From Leptolyngbyaceae cyanobacterium CSSed165cm_216 (lineage in GTDB: Bacteria > Cyanobacteriota > Cyanobacteriia > Phormidesmidales > Phormidesmidaceae): a DNA stretch of 5,748 nucleotides. Positions 1 to 5,748 of the stretch are shown here, piece by piece (position 1 is the stretch's first letter; each line of letters opens with the position of its first letter). Below the pieces are notes generated by a model. It saw nothing but the letters and a program-made list of their open reading frames with translations. It did not search any database and was not told where the DNA came from. A program made the position numbers and the translations under genes. The stretch lies in NCBI GenBank assembly GCA_007135385.1, contig SLIY01000103.1, positions 1 through 5,748 on the forward strand, written 5' to 3'.

Positions 1-99
1 GGAGACAATCGCAGTAACAGAGGGGTGAGCCTGTTTGCCTAAATTACGGCATAATCAGGGCATTCTTGATCAGCTCTGTTGTCCATCTCTAGTCCCAGC

Positions 100-399
100 A
101 TGAAGCTTTGGTTCGTCTGCTTTTGCCTGTTGTTTTTTGCTGCAGAAGGGTTGCAGTGGCTGGGACAGGTGCATTGGTTTAGCGGCGTCAATCTGGCGAT
201 GCCCTGGGCGATCGCGGCGGGGGTCGGACTAGCGATCGCCTCCAACCGCGCTTACTGGAAAACCGTCAATCTCCCCACCCGCCCACCCAACAGCCCTCCG
301 CCTGATGTATCGACTCCGGTGCCCCCGGCTGCACCTAGCCCGCCTCAGATCACTCAGCCGTCCTCCATTTCTTTTGAAATCAAGAAACCGCAGCGGTAA
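100..399 (+). CDS. Small two-helix membrane protein with proline-rich tail, probable cyanobacterial conserved hypothetical
   Basis: A 99-residue protein of unknown function. The start is placed at ATG 100 because the encoded MKLWFVCF begins directly with a hydrophobic helix. A TTG at 79 in frame would add seven residues without membrane character. No Shine-Dalgarno-like motif precedes either start, which is common in cyanobacteria. Visible parts are a first hydrophobic segment at about residues 3-21, a second at about 30-48 rich in Ala and Gly, and a Pro/Ser-rich tail from about 59 to 90. The tail ends in the basic residues KKPQR. The overall look matches small membrane proteins found across cyanobacteria, but I cannot assign a named family. 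Its stop lies 8 bp from the stop of the convergent gene at 408-983. Two HIP1 octamers lie inside the second hydrophobic segment and just after it. That this is a real gene is likely; its function is unknown. Confidence 0.72.
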   Translation: MKLWFVCFCLLFFAAEGLQWLGQVHWFSGVNLAMPWAIAAGVGLAIASNRAYWKTVNLPTRPPNSPPPDVSTPVPPAAPSPPQITQPSSISFEIKKPQR

Positions 400-407
400 C
401 CAGCCCC

Positions 408-983
408 CTACTTCCCCATCTTCCGTTTCAGGTCCTCTAGTTCCTGGTCCGTCTCCCACCGCTGAAACGACTCTTCTAAGGGATCCATCGAGGACTGGTT
501 GAACACCTCAAAGGGGGACTGCTGCCAGCCCCTGTCCCAACTAGTGGTGCGCTGGGCCGCCCGCTGGGCTTCTACTTGGGCAATTTTAGCTTTGAGTTCC
601 CGGCGGCGATCGTGAATTTGCTGTTGCAGAGTCCGGGTTTGCTGAATTTGATCTTTCACCCCCTGCATTTGGCCCCAGTACTGGTTGCCCTGGCGCAGCA
701 GGGTAGCCTCTCGGACTTCGGCTGCCTGGGCCAGATCGGGGCGATTGGCGGCTCTGGCTTTGTCAACCCGCCCATGCCATCGCTGAATCTCCTGGGCGGT
801 GGTCAGAATACTATCTTCGAGTTGCTTTTCTCGCCGCTTTAGATCTCCGAGCAATCTAATCGCATCTTGCTCTTGCCCCCGCAGCTGATCCTCAAGGCCC
901 ATCAGTTCTAAATGAGGGTTAGCCTTAAGGAATTCATCAAGGCGGGTTTCTAAAAACCGGCTGAAGTCTTCAAACAGCCCCAT
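408..983 (-). CDS. TIGR04376-like cyanobacterial coiled-coil protein (PspA/Vipp1-like character)
   Basis: A 191-residue soluble, highly charged protein. It opens with an amphipathic stretch (MGLFEDFSRFLETRLDEFL, residues 1-19), followed by a long helical, heptad-like region at about 28-145 rich in Gln, Glu, Arg and Leu. A variable linker at about 146-165 leads to a conserved-looking tail around 167-190 (DPLEESF, RWETDQELEDLKRKMG). From memory this layout, including the RQGNQYWGQMQG segment at 97-108, matches the cyanobacterial family TIGR04376; no search was run. An amphipathic N-terminus plus a coiled coil resembles PspA/IM30 membrane-stress proteins, but that functional link is inference. 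ATG 983 is supported by a good AGGAG at 993-997 with a 9-nt spacer. The gene lies 72 bp downstream of the 1056-2090 gene on the same strand and may be co-transcribed with it. There is no signal peptide or transmembrane helix. Confidence 0.85.
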   Translation of the reverse strand: MGLFEDFSRFLETRLDEFLKANPHLELMGLEDQLRGQEQDAIRLLGDLKRREKQLEDSILTTAQEIQRWHGRVDKARAANRPDLAQAAEVREATLLRQGNQYWGQMQGVKDQIQQTRTLQQQIHDRRRELKAKIAQVEAQRAAQRTTSWDRGWQQSPFEVFNQSSMDPLEESFQRWETDQELEDLKRKMGK

Positions 984-992
984 AGCGGTACG

Positions 993-997
993 CTCCT
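993..997 (-). promoter_or_regulatory. Shine-Dalgarno site for the coiled-coil gene
   Basis: AGGAG on the minus strand, 9 nt before ATG 983. It is the clearest ribosome binding site in the window and fixes the start of the 191-residue protein. Confidence 0.65.
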
Positions 998-1055
998 GCG
1001 GTAGTCTGGCTCGGTCGTCTGATTCCAGAATACCGACTTGTGGACCAGCAGTGCG

Positions 1056-2090
1056 CTAGAACCGCTGACCAATATAAATCGAGCGCACCTCGCCGTTGCG
1101 GCGAATCACCGCTTCTTCGTTGGATACGGACACCAGAGTCCAGCCACTGCTGCCAACCCGTTCGCCGATGTATACCCGCTGGGAGACCCCGTTAATTTCA
1201 AAGAGTGCGGCCGAACGACTACCCAGTTCTAAAACCCCCACTAAGACATGGGCCGCTGCCGCTGGAGCAGTAGGCTGACTCGGCACCTGAGCCGTCGCTT
1301 GGGGAGGCACTGGTTGCGGAATTGGGGCAATGGGTACCGGTTGCTGGGGGGAGGGGGCCTGGTCAGTTTGATAGGGAATGTAGACCCGCTCAATCACGTT
1401 GACGGGGCCACTGACAGCACCATTGGCGGGATTGCTTACCCCTGTCGGCGGCAACATGGGAGGCAGAGCACCGGGAGGGACCATATCTGATGATGTGCCT
1501 TGACCAATCTCACCCCGTTCTACTTTGCCCGCCACCACCTCTAGCGATCGTTGGAGGTAGGCTAAAAACTCTGCATCCGACTGCCCCGTGGAGGAGGTTG
1601 GGGTCTGGGTCACTGAGGCACCATTGTCTAACCGTTGCTGACTGACCCACAAAAAGGCGGCCATGCCCAGTAGCGATAACGCGGTTGTGGCCAGTAGGAG
1701 GCGATCGAAGAACTTGCCTAATCGGGTTTTAGCCGCTGGGGCAGGGGGCACAGCCTGAGCACCATCCGCCGATGCGAAAAAGTCTAGATCCCCGGTTGTA
1801 GTTATTGGGGAGGTATCTGCTGAATCCAGGGGGTCGGCGGTGTCTCCCTCTGTCCCCGGCTCGGAGTCCTCGACAGTGGACTCTGCGGCCACATCAATCG
1901 CGGTTGTGTTCGGGGTTAAGCTGGCCTCTACGGCGGCCAGGGCGGCTTCGTCGCCGTCTAGCAGCTTGTCTACATCTTCAAATAATCCAGAAATCAGGGA
2001 GTCGGCATAGGTGCTGACCAGGGTGTCTGGGTCAACCACAGCCTCATCTAAAGGCAGCGTAGCCGTATTGCGAGTGTCTTCCTGGTTCAT
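1056..2090 (-). CDS. Single-pass membrane protein with GspC/PilP-like C-terminal domain, function unknown
   Basis: A 344-residue protein with four visible parts. Residues 1-115 are Asp/Glu/Ser/Thr-rich and probably disordered. A basic patch (KTRLGKFFDR, 121-130) precedes one transmembrane helix at about 129-149. A long low-complexity linker follows, with a Pro/Gln-rich core at about 245-276. The folded-looking C-terminal domain, 281-344, shows alternating hydrophobic residues around the anchors GVLELG, ALFEINGVSQRVYIGE, SGWTLVSV and VIRRNGEVRSIYIGQRF. The positive-inside rule puts the acidic arm in the cytoplasm and the C-terminus in the periplasm. The 'hydrophobic-NG-x-x-x-x-v-x-x-Ge' pattern ending in 'RNGE...l-x-l' recalls the GspC homology region and PilP pilus-assembly domain. 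This is by-eye similarity. ATG 2090 is supported by AGGAA at 2098-2102. A role in envelope assembly or pilus/secretion scaffolding is inference; no pilus or secretion genes are in view. Confidence 0.8.
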   Translation of the reverse strand: MNQEDTRNTATLPLDEAVVDPDTLVSTYADSLISGLFEDVDKLLDGDEAALAAVEASLTPNTTAIDVAAESTVEDSEPGTEGDTADPLDSADTSPITTTGDLDFFASADGAQAVPPAPAAKTRLGKFFDRLLLATTALSLLGMAAFLWVSQQRLDNGASVTQTPTSSTGQSDAEFLAYLQRSLEVVAGKVERGEIGQGTSSDMVPPGALPPMLPPTGVSNPANGAVSGPVNVIERVYIPYQTDQAPSPQQPVPIAPIPQPVPPQATAQVPSQPTAPAAAAHVLVGVLELGSRSAALFEINGVSQRVYIGERVGSSGWTLVSVSNEEAVIRRNGEVRSIYIGQRF

Positions 2091-2097
2091 AAGTACA

Positions 2098-2102
2098 TTC
2101 CT
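2098..2102 (-). promoter_or_regulatory. Shine-Dalgarno site for the GspC/PilP-like gene
   Basis: AGGAA on the minus strand with a 7-nt spacer to ATG 2090, consistent with that start. An earlier ATG at 2098-2096 is out of frame. Confidence 0.5.
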
Positions 2103-2115
2103 AGCTATGGCCTCG

Positions 2116-2135
2116 CAGCCCTAAACCAAGGGCCG
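2116..2135 (-). other. Leader stem-loop before the GspC/PilP-like gene
   Basis: On the minus strand CGGCCCT pairs with AGGGCTG across a 6-nt loop, giving 7 bp including one G-U pair. It lies inside the predicted untranslated leader, about 13 nt upstream of the Shine-Dalgarno site. There is no T-run after it, so it is not a convincing intrinsic terminator. It could influence translation or RNA stability, or be chance. Confidence 0.3.
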
Positions 2136-2145
2136 GTTCAACGGT

Positions 2146-2176
2146 TGTATAGAGCACCCCGCAAGGGATTTATCAA
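2146..2176 (-). promoter_or_regulatory. Candidate sigma-70-type promoter for the GspC/PilP-like gene
   Basis: On the minus strand TTGATA (2176-2171, one mismatch to TTGACA) is followed 19 nt later by TATACA (2151-2146, four of six matches to TATAAT). Transcription would start near 2139 and leave a leader of about 50 nt. The 19-nt spacer is longer than ideal, so an activator may be needed. The repeats immediately upstream fit that idea. Confidence 0.3.
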
Positions 2177-2181
2177 CGGCA

Positions 2182-2201
2182 ACCTATCGATGACAATAGG
2201 T
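2182..2201. repeat. Inverted repeat, possible operator
   Basis: Perfect 6-bp arms, ACCTAT and ATAGGT, are separated by 8 bp. The site ends 5 bp upstream of the candidate -35 box at 2171-2176. Position and symmetry suggest a dimeric regulator site, but arms this short can arise by chance. Confidence 0.35.
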
Positions 2202-2235
2202 CTACCCCTAAGTTTGCTGAAGTGTACCCCAACTT
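2200..2235 (-). repeat. Direct repeat pair upstream of the candidate promoter
   Basis: On the minus strand AAGTTGGGGTACAC (2235-2222) is followed by AACTTAGGGGTAGAC (2214-2200). The shared core is GGGGTA(C/G)AC, preceded by AA(G/C)TT, and the core copies start 22 bp apart, about two helical turns. The second copy overlaps the inverted repeat at 2182-2201 by two bases. This is typical placement for tandem activator binding; the regulator is unknown. Confidence 0.35.
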
Positions 2236-2330
2236 ACCAAATCTTTCACTAGTCGATGGCATCCCCAGACATCTTTTTCCTGAGTTCATAGCCTTTGATC
2301 TGGAAACCGTCCCTACTCCCCCCACTCGGC

Positions 2331-2939
2331 TTAAAACCGCTTAGCCGTCTGACTGTCAAGATCAAAGGCATACCGTTGCTGAAAATTGGTTACCCCGTAC
2401 AGGTTAAAGGAGACCGTAGGCTCATCTCCAAGGGGTTCAACGCTATGGATGGCATTGCTGGTCAGAGCAATCACATCACCAGGGTTAAGCACCACTTCGT
2501 CCTTCTGATTAATATGATCGGGGTGGTCAGGTTGGGGCTGACGACACCACAACCGGTTACGTTCTTGGCCACCAATCAGAGCCACAATCCCCCAGGTGCC
2601 GTGGTTATGGATGGTGGATGTTTGGCCCGGTAACCAGCAGACCATTTGCACGGTCAAGGGAAAGTCGTGCTCGCGGTATAGAAAGTGTACGCTCCAGCCC
2701 TGGTCTGGGGAAGGTTGTTTGTACTCCATTTGCAGCCAGTAGGAGCTGATCAGCAACTTACGCACGAGGGGCGTGATGGTTTGCAGGCGGCTGATGTCGT
2801 CATGGAACGTTTCTAAAATGTCTTCGACTTCAGTTAAAAACCGATATAGGCGATAGTAGGAGGCCGGTTCTGGCATATCAGGATTGCCGAACGGTTGGCG
2901 ATCGCCGTGGTCAGTCACTAGCCAGTTGTGGTTCGTCAT
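2331..2939 (-). CDS. Cupin of the cysteine dioxygenase / 3-mercaptopropionate dioxygenase type
   Basis: A 202-residue cytoplasmic protein, about the size of bacterial thiol dioxygenases, which use non-heme iron and O2 to turn a thiol into a sulfinate. The cupin motif G105-x5-H111-N-H113 is present, and H165 (NAIHSVEP) supplies the third histidine of the expected iron site. R89 in FLYRE lines up by eye with the substrate-carboxylate arginine (Arg60) of mammalian cysteine dioxygenase. S177 and Y181 match Ser153 and Tyr157. Two positions differ: Ile118 or its neighbour Gly117 stands where Cys93 would be, so no Cys-Tyr cross-link is expected. N179 replaces His155 of the Ser-His-Tyr triad. Loss of the Cys is common in bacterial homologues; the Asn is less expected. 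The substrate is undetermined. ATG 2939 has a weak GGAG 11 nt upstream. The gene starts 33 bp after the glycosyltransferase stop, so co-transcription is plausible. Confidence 0.82.
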   Translation of the reverse strand: MTNHNWLVTDHGDRQPFGNPDMPEPASYYRLYRFLTEVEDILETFHDDISRLQTITPLVRKLLISSYWLQMEYKQPSPDQGWSVHFLYREHDFPLTVQMVCWLPGQTSTIHNHGTWGIVALIGGQERNRLWCRQPQPDHPDHINQKDEVVLNPGDVIALTSNAIHSVEPLGDEPTVSFNLYGVTNFQQRYAFDLDSQTAKRF

Positions 2940-2972
2940 AAAGCTGTCAACTCCAGCCCCACTATGCTAGCG

Positions 2973-4166
2973 TCAGTTTGTATCAATCTCGCGGGCGGCC
3001 TGCTGCATAGCCCGCATAAACCGATCGAAGGAAAATAAGGTGCGTTGCTGCTGCAACGAGTCCAGCAGGGTGCGCTGGCGTTGGGGACTGGCCAAGACAG
3101 CGACAATTTTATCCACTGCCTCTTGAGCTGACTGGAAAATGATGTCAGTGTTAGCACTGTTGACAATTTCGATTTGTCCCCCTCGGTTGGTGACAAAGGG
3201 AATCATCCCCGCTTGCACCATTTCCGCGACAGCGATCCCAAAGGGTTCAGGTTTGTGGTGCAGACCATAGCGGCAGCGGGTTAACAGGGCCAGGTAATCG
3301 CTATAGGGTAGGTCGTAGTACAACTGCACCCAGTCAGCGTGAGCCGCTGCCAAGCGCCTGACTTTGCGACCATAGCCCCAACTGTAGGTGCCGCCGCCAC
3401 CGCCAGTAATGTACAGCTTGATGTCAAACCCTTGGCGACGCACGGCAGCCAAAATTTCAATCACCCGGTGGGTATACTTGGCCACCACCACTCGACCACT
3501 GCACACAAAGGCCTGTTCTTTTTGCGCCCAGGTTAACGGCGTCAGGGCAGTGGTCACCGGCGGGTATACCACTTGAGGCCCTAGACCATAGGCCTGTTGT
3601 ACCGCCTGGGCGGTGTGGATCGAGTTAGCTAAGGAGCGATTGGCCTGCAACCGCTCTGGGGAAAACTTAAACCACCACAGCATCAGCTTCATGGCAGGGG
3701 TGGCCTGGGACCAGGACTGCTCCACCACATGCACCCAGTGGAGGTATTGCAACCCAGGGCGGCCTAAGTCCACAGCGTTGTAGGTGGACATGACCAGGTC
3801 GTAGTCGGCGCTAACCGCCCTAAAGCGGGCCAGAGACCAGTGGATCAGCCCTAGCCGCATCCAGGGAAGATTGGCAATCAGGCGATGAATCCAAGGACGT
3901 AGTCTGGAGCCCAACAGCGCTTTAACCTGAATCGCTGGCCCCGCCTGCGGGCACGTTGTTGCCCTGGCAGAGTCACTGGCGGGGCGATCGCGGCTGAGAG
4001 CGGTACCGTACATGGTGTTGAGCCGGTCTAGGTCAATATCGACCAGGGTATGCAGGGTAATGTCGTAGGTTGAGCCCAGGGCCACCAGGGTCCACAGAGC
4101 CACGGCTTCGGCTCCCCCACCCAAGAAGTACGGCTGCCATATGGCCATGGTTTTGCGCTGACTCAT
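2973..4166 (-). CDS. GT4-family (GT-B fold) glycosyltransferase
   Basis: A 397-residue protein, a normal length for GT4 enzymes, which move a sugar from an activated nucleotide donor onto a lipid or growing glycan at the cytoplasmic face of the membrane. The N-terminal half opens with the acceptor-domain glycine loop (YFLGGGAEAV, residues 13-22). The C-terminal donor domain starts near 220 (FVCSGRVVVAKYTHRVIEIL) and has the glycine-rich ITGGGGG at 253-259. It carries the diagnostic E-x7-E motif, E307 to E315 in EPFGIAVAE, preceded by GLHHK, then GMIPFVTNRGGQ at 320-331. There is no signal peptide or clear transmembrane helix. ATG 4166 is chosen because it overlaps the upstream ABC stop as ATGA, which implies translational coupling. 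An in-frame ATG at 4208 would intrude 46 bp into the ABC gene, and ATG 4148 is a shorter alternative. Donor and acceptor cannot be read from the sequence. Confidence 0.88.
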   Translation of the reverse strand: MSQRKTMAIWQPYFLGGGAEAVALWTLVALGSTYDITLHTLVDIDLDRLNTMYGTALSRDRPASDSARATTCPQAGPAIQVKALLGSRLRPWIHRLIANLPWMRLGLIHWSLARFRAVSADYDLVMSTYNAVDLGRPGLQYLHWVHVVEQSWSQATPAMKLMLWWFKFSPERLQANRSLANSIHTAQAVQQAYGLGPQVVYPPVTTALTPLTWAQKEQAFVCSGRVVVAKYTHRVIEILAAVRRQGFDIKLYITGGGGGTYSWGYGRKVRRLAAAHADWVQLYYDLPYSDYLALLTRCRYGLHHKPEPFGIAVAEMVQAGMIPFVTNRGGQIEIVNSANTDIIFQSAQEAVDKIVAVLASPQRQRTLLDSLQQQRTLFSFDRFMRAMQQAAREIDTN

Positions 4167-5748
4167 GGAGCCGTAGGGGGGTGAGGAGCAACATCTGGGG
4201 CAGCCCATTGGCTGGCATACAACTGAGCATAGTGCCGCCCCTGGGCCAATAACTCGGCATGGGAGCCCAATTCCACCACCCGACCTTGGACTAAAACCGC
4301 AATTTGGTCGGCGGTTTGCACCGTAGAGAGGCGATGGGCAATCACCAGGGTAGTGCGGTTTTGGCGGAGGGCATCCACCGCCTGCTGCACCCGTTGTTCT
4401 GACAGCATATCAAGCGCACTGGTGGCTTCGTCCAAAATCAGAATATCGGGGTTGTGAATCAGGGCTCGGGCGATCGCAATCCGCTGCCGTTGCCCCCCGG
4501 ACAGTAACACACCGCGATCGCCAATCCGCGTGTCATAGCCCTGGGGCAGCTGCAGAATAAACTCCTCAGCGTGGGCTTGGCGGGCGGCGGCCACAATCTC
4601 AGCGGTGGTGGTCTGGGGATTGCCATAGGCAATGTTGGCGGCCACCGACAGATTAAACAAGACCGGATCCTGGCTCACTACCCCCAGACGGCGGCGATAG
4701 GTCTTCAGATCCCACTGCCGCAAGTCGATGCCATCCAGTTCAATCGTGCCCTGGGTAGGGTCATAAAACCGGCATAGCAGGTCAGCCAAGGTGGACTTAC
4801 CAGCCCCGGAAGCCCCCACCAACGCCAGGGTTTGTCCCCGCCGCAAGGTGAGGGAAACGGCTTGCAAAGCCCAGTGGTCAGCCCTGGGGTAGCGAAAGCA
4901 GACCTGCGTCAGGGTAATCCTCTGCTGCAAGCCGTTAAACGGTCGCTCCCCCGACCCCATAAACGGCTTGTCCTGGCGATTCAAAAAACGGGTCAACATC
5001 TCAGCACTAACCCAGTGACTGGCAAACTGGCTACGGCTGCTATTCAGCTGACCAATCAGTGGCAACATCCGAAACAGCACCACCAAATACACTAACAACA
5101 CTGATGCCACCGTTTGCAGTTGGTCAGCAAATAGGGTCCGGCCCGCCACCACCAGCCCCAACAGCGCCAAGACACTCAGCATTTCATTCATCGGACCAAT
5201 GCTGGCAAACACCAACTGCGACTGGAAGTCGGCCTGTTCTCGCTGGCGCACCAACTGCTGGATGGCGTCATATTCCTGGGTTTCACTGGCGGTTACTTTC
5301 ACCAGCCGCATGCCCCTCAACATCTCGATGGTGCGGTTTGACAGGGCTGCGGAGGCCGCAGACAGATGGTGCCCCAACTGTTTGGCCCGGCGAATCGACA
5401 CCTGGTTCAGGAGGCCCACCGCCCCGATCAGTAGGGCGGCCACCAGGGTCAGCGGCCAGGAAATGGCCACTAAAATACCTAAAAATACCAAAATTGTAAT
5501 CACCAGGGTCACCAGTCGGGCCAGGGTGCGCACAGCGGTGGCGACCCGGTTGACCTCGGTATTGAAGTAGTTCATCAACTCCCCTAGCTGAGCGTTGGCA
5601 TGGTAATCCAGGTCAACCTCTAACAACAGTTTCAGCCCTTCCTGGCGCAGGGCACAAACGTAGTCTCGGCTGAGCCAACTGGTGACCACGGTGCTACCGT
5701 AGGTGGCGAGATTTTTGAGTAGCAGGACCAACACAAACACCCCCATCA
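4163..5748 (-). CDS. ABC exporter, fused permease and ATPase (MsbA/HepA-like), N-terminus outside window
   Basis: A 527-residue fragment still open at the window edge; about 60-80 N-terminal residues, including the first transmembrane helix, should lie beyond 5748. Residue numbers here count from the first in-window Met (5746). Hydrophobic segments near 2-20, 78-113 (two helices), 188-203 and 212-232 fit the remaining five helices of a six-helix half-transporter. The ATPase domain is complete: A-loop Tyr286, Walker A GASGAGKS (311-318), Q-loop Gln359, signature LSGGQ (415-419), Walker B ILILDE (435-440, catalytic Glu440), D-loop SALD and H-loop His471. All key residues are intact, so an active homodimeric exporter is expected. 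Substrate is not encoded visibly. The overlapping glycosyltransferase gene points to a glycolipid, oligosaccharide or polysaccharide precursor, as for MsbA- or HepA-type exporters; that is inference. The Pro/Ala-rich C-terminal tail, after about 514, is unremarkable. Confidence 0.93.
   Translation of the reverse strand, partial: MGVFVLVLLLKNLATYGSTVVTSWLSRDYVCALRQEGLKLLLEVDLDYHANAQLGELMNYFNTEVNRVATAVRTLARLVTLVITILVFLGILVAISWPLTLVAALLIGAVGLLNQVSIRRAKQLGHHLSAASAALSNRTIEMLRGMRLVKVTASETQEYDAIQQLVRQREQADFQSQLVFASIGPMNEMLSVLALLGLVVAGRTLFADQLQTVASVLLVYLVVLFRMLPLIGQLNSSRSQFASHWVSAEMLTRFLNRQDKPFMGSGERPFNGLQQRITLTQVCFRYPRADHWALQAVSLTLRRGQTLALVGASGAGKSTLADLLCRFYDPTQGTIELDGIDLRQWDLKTYRRRLGVVSQDPVLFNLSVAANIAYGNPQTTTAEIVAAARQAHAEEFILQLPQGYDTRIGDRGVLLSGGQRQRIAIARALIHNPDILILDEATSALDMLSEQRVQQAVDALRQNRTTLVIAHRLSTVQTADQIAVLVQGRVVELGSHAELLAQGRHYAQLYASQWAAPDVAPHPPTAP

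Larger units (their letters stand above)
208..4521. repeat. HIP1 octamers (GCGATCGC), six copies
   Basis: Exact copies at 208-215, 232-239, 2898-2905, 3984-3991, 4470-4477 and 4514-4521. The copy at 2898 is the full decamer GGCGATCGCC. Near-matches (7 of 8) occur at 1544-1551 and 1701-1708. This density far exceeds chance for an 8-mer and is the hallmark of many cyanobacterial genomes. All six exact copies are inside coding sequence. Confidence 0.9.

Noticed and set aside
1..42. Open frame entering from the left edge on the + strand (ending TAA at 40-42), and another ending TGA at 26-28
   Set aside because: Either could be the tail of an upstream gene, but fourteen codons or fewer cannot be told from chance and neither tail is recognisable.
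50..55. CATAAT as a -10 box for the 100-399 gene
   Set aside because: It matches five of six consensus bases, but no credible -35 box lies 16-19 bp upstream, so a promoter cannot be claimed.
387..397. ACCGCAGCGGT palindrome at the end of the + strand gene as a terminator
   Set aside because: The arms leave too small a loop for a stable full hairpin and no T-run follows on either strand.
576..842. 88-codon + strand frame opposite the coiled-coil gene
   Set aside because: It is the complement of a convincing coding region, has no ribosome binding site, and its composition reflects the antisense of a Gln/Arg-rich protein.
2202..2330. Intrinsic terminator after the cupin gene
   Set aside because: The minus strand after TAA is G-rich, but I found no stem of 6 bp or more followed by a T-run.
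2936..3196. 86-codon minus-strand frame overlapping the glycosyltransferase end
   Set aside because: It is a frame-shifted reading of the glycosyltransferase C-terminus. The glycosyltransferase frame runs intact to its stop at 2973, so there is no frameshift.
4167..4208. Upstream ATG at 4208 as the glycosyltransferase start
   Set aside because: It would add 14 residues (MGCPRCCSSPPYGS) unlike a GT4 N-terminus and deepen the overlap with the ABC gene. ATG 4166 forms the usual ATGA junction.
5059..5499. 146-codon + strand frame opposite the ABC exporter
   Set aside because: It is antisense to a well-supported permease domain, rich in Pro, Ser, Arg and Gly as expected of a GC-rich shadow frame, with no recognisable domain.

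Overview
The window looks like chromosomal DNA from a cyanobacterium, possibly a filamentous Leptolyngbya-like lineage (a weak guess). The main evidence is six exact copies of the cyanobacterial HIP1 octamer GCGATCGC in 5.7 kb. Two proteins also look like conserved cyanobacteria-only families. I see no RNA genes, CRISPR array, insertion sequence, integrase or other mobile-element signature, and all the genes appear intact apart from the one cut by the window edge.

Layout: one small membrane-protein gene (100-399) lies on the + strand. It is convergent with a run of five minus-strand genes, with only 8 bp between the facing stop codons. Read in the direction of transcription (right to left), the run starts with an ABC exporter (4163-5748, its N-terminus beyond the window). 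A GT4-type glycosyltransferase (2973-4166) follows, its start codon overlapping the ABC stop as ATGA. Then come a cupin of the cysteine/3-mercaptopropionate dioxygenase type (2331-2939) after a 33-bp gap, a single-pass membrane protein with a GspC/PilP-like C-terminal domain (1056-2090) after a 240-bp gap, and a coiled-coil protein resembling TIGR04376 (408-983) after a 72-bp gap.

Functionally, the exporter and glycosyltransferase read as a translationally coupled pair, probably for assembly and export of a glycolipid or polysaccharide. The cupin may be the last gene of that transcript, although nothing in its family predicts an envelope role. The 240-bp gap probably separates two transcription units. 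It holds a candidate promoter, an inverted repeat, a pair of direct repeats about two helical turns apart and a leader hairpin, all placed to control the 1056-2090 gene.

The points most worth a second look are the altered active-site positions of the cupin and its place beside an export module, the GspC/PilP-like protein with a long acidic cytoplasmic arm, and the repeat cluster in front of that gene. No obviously new system is proven here.
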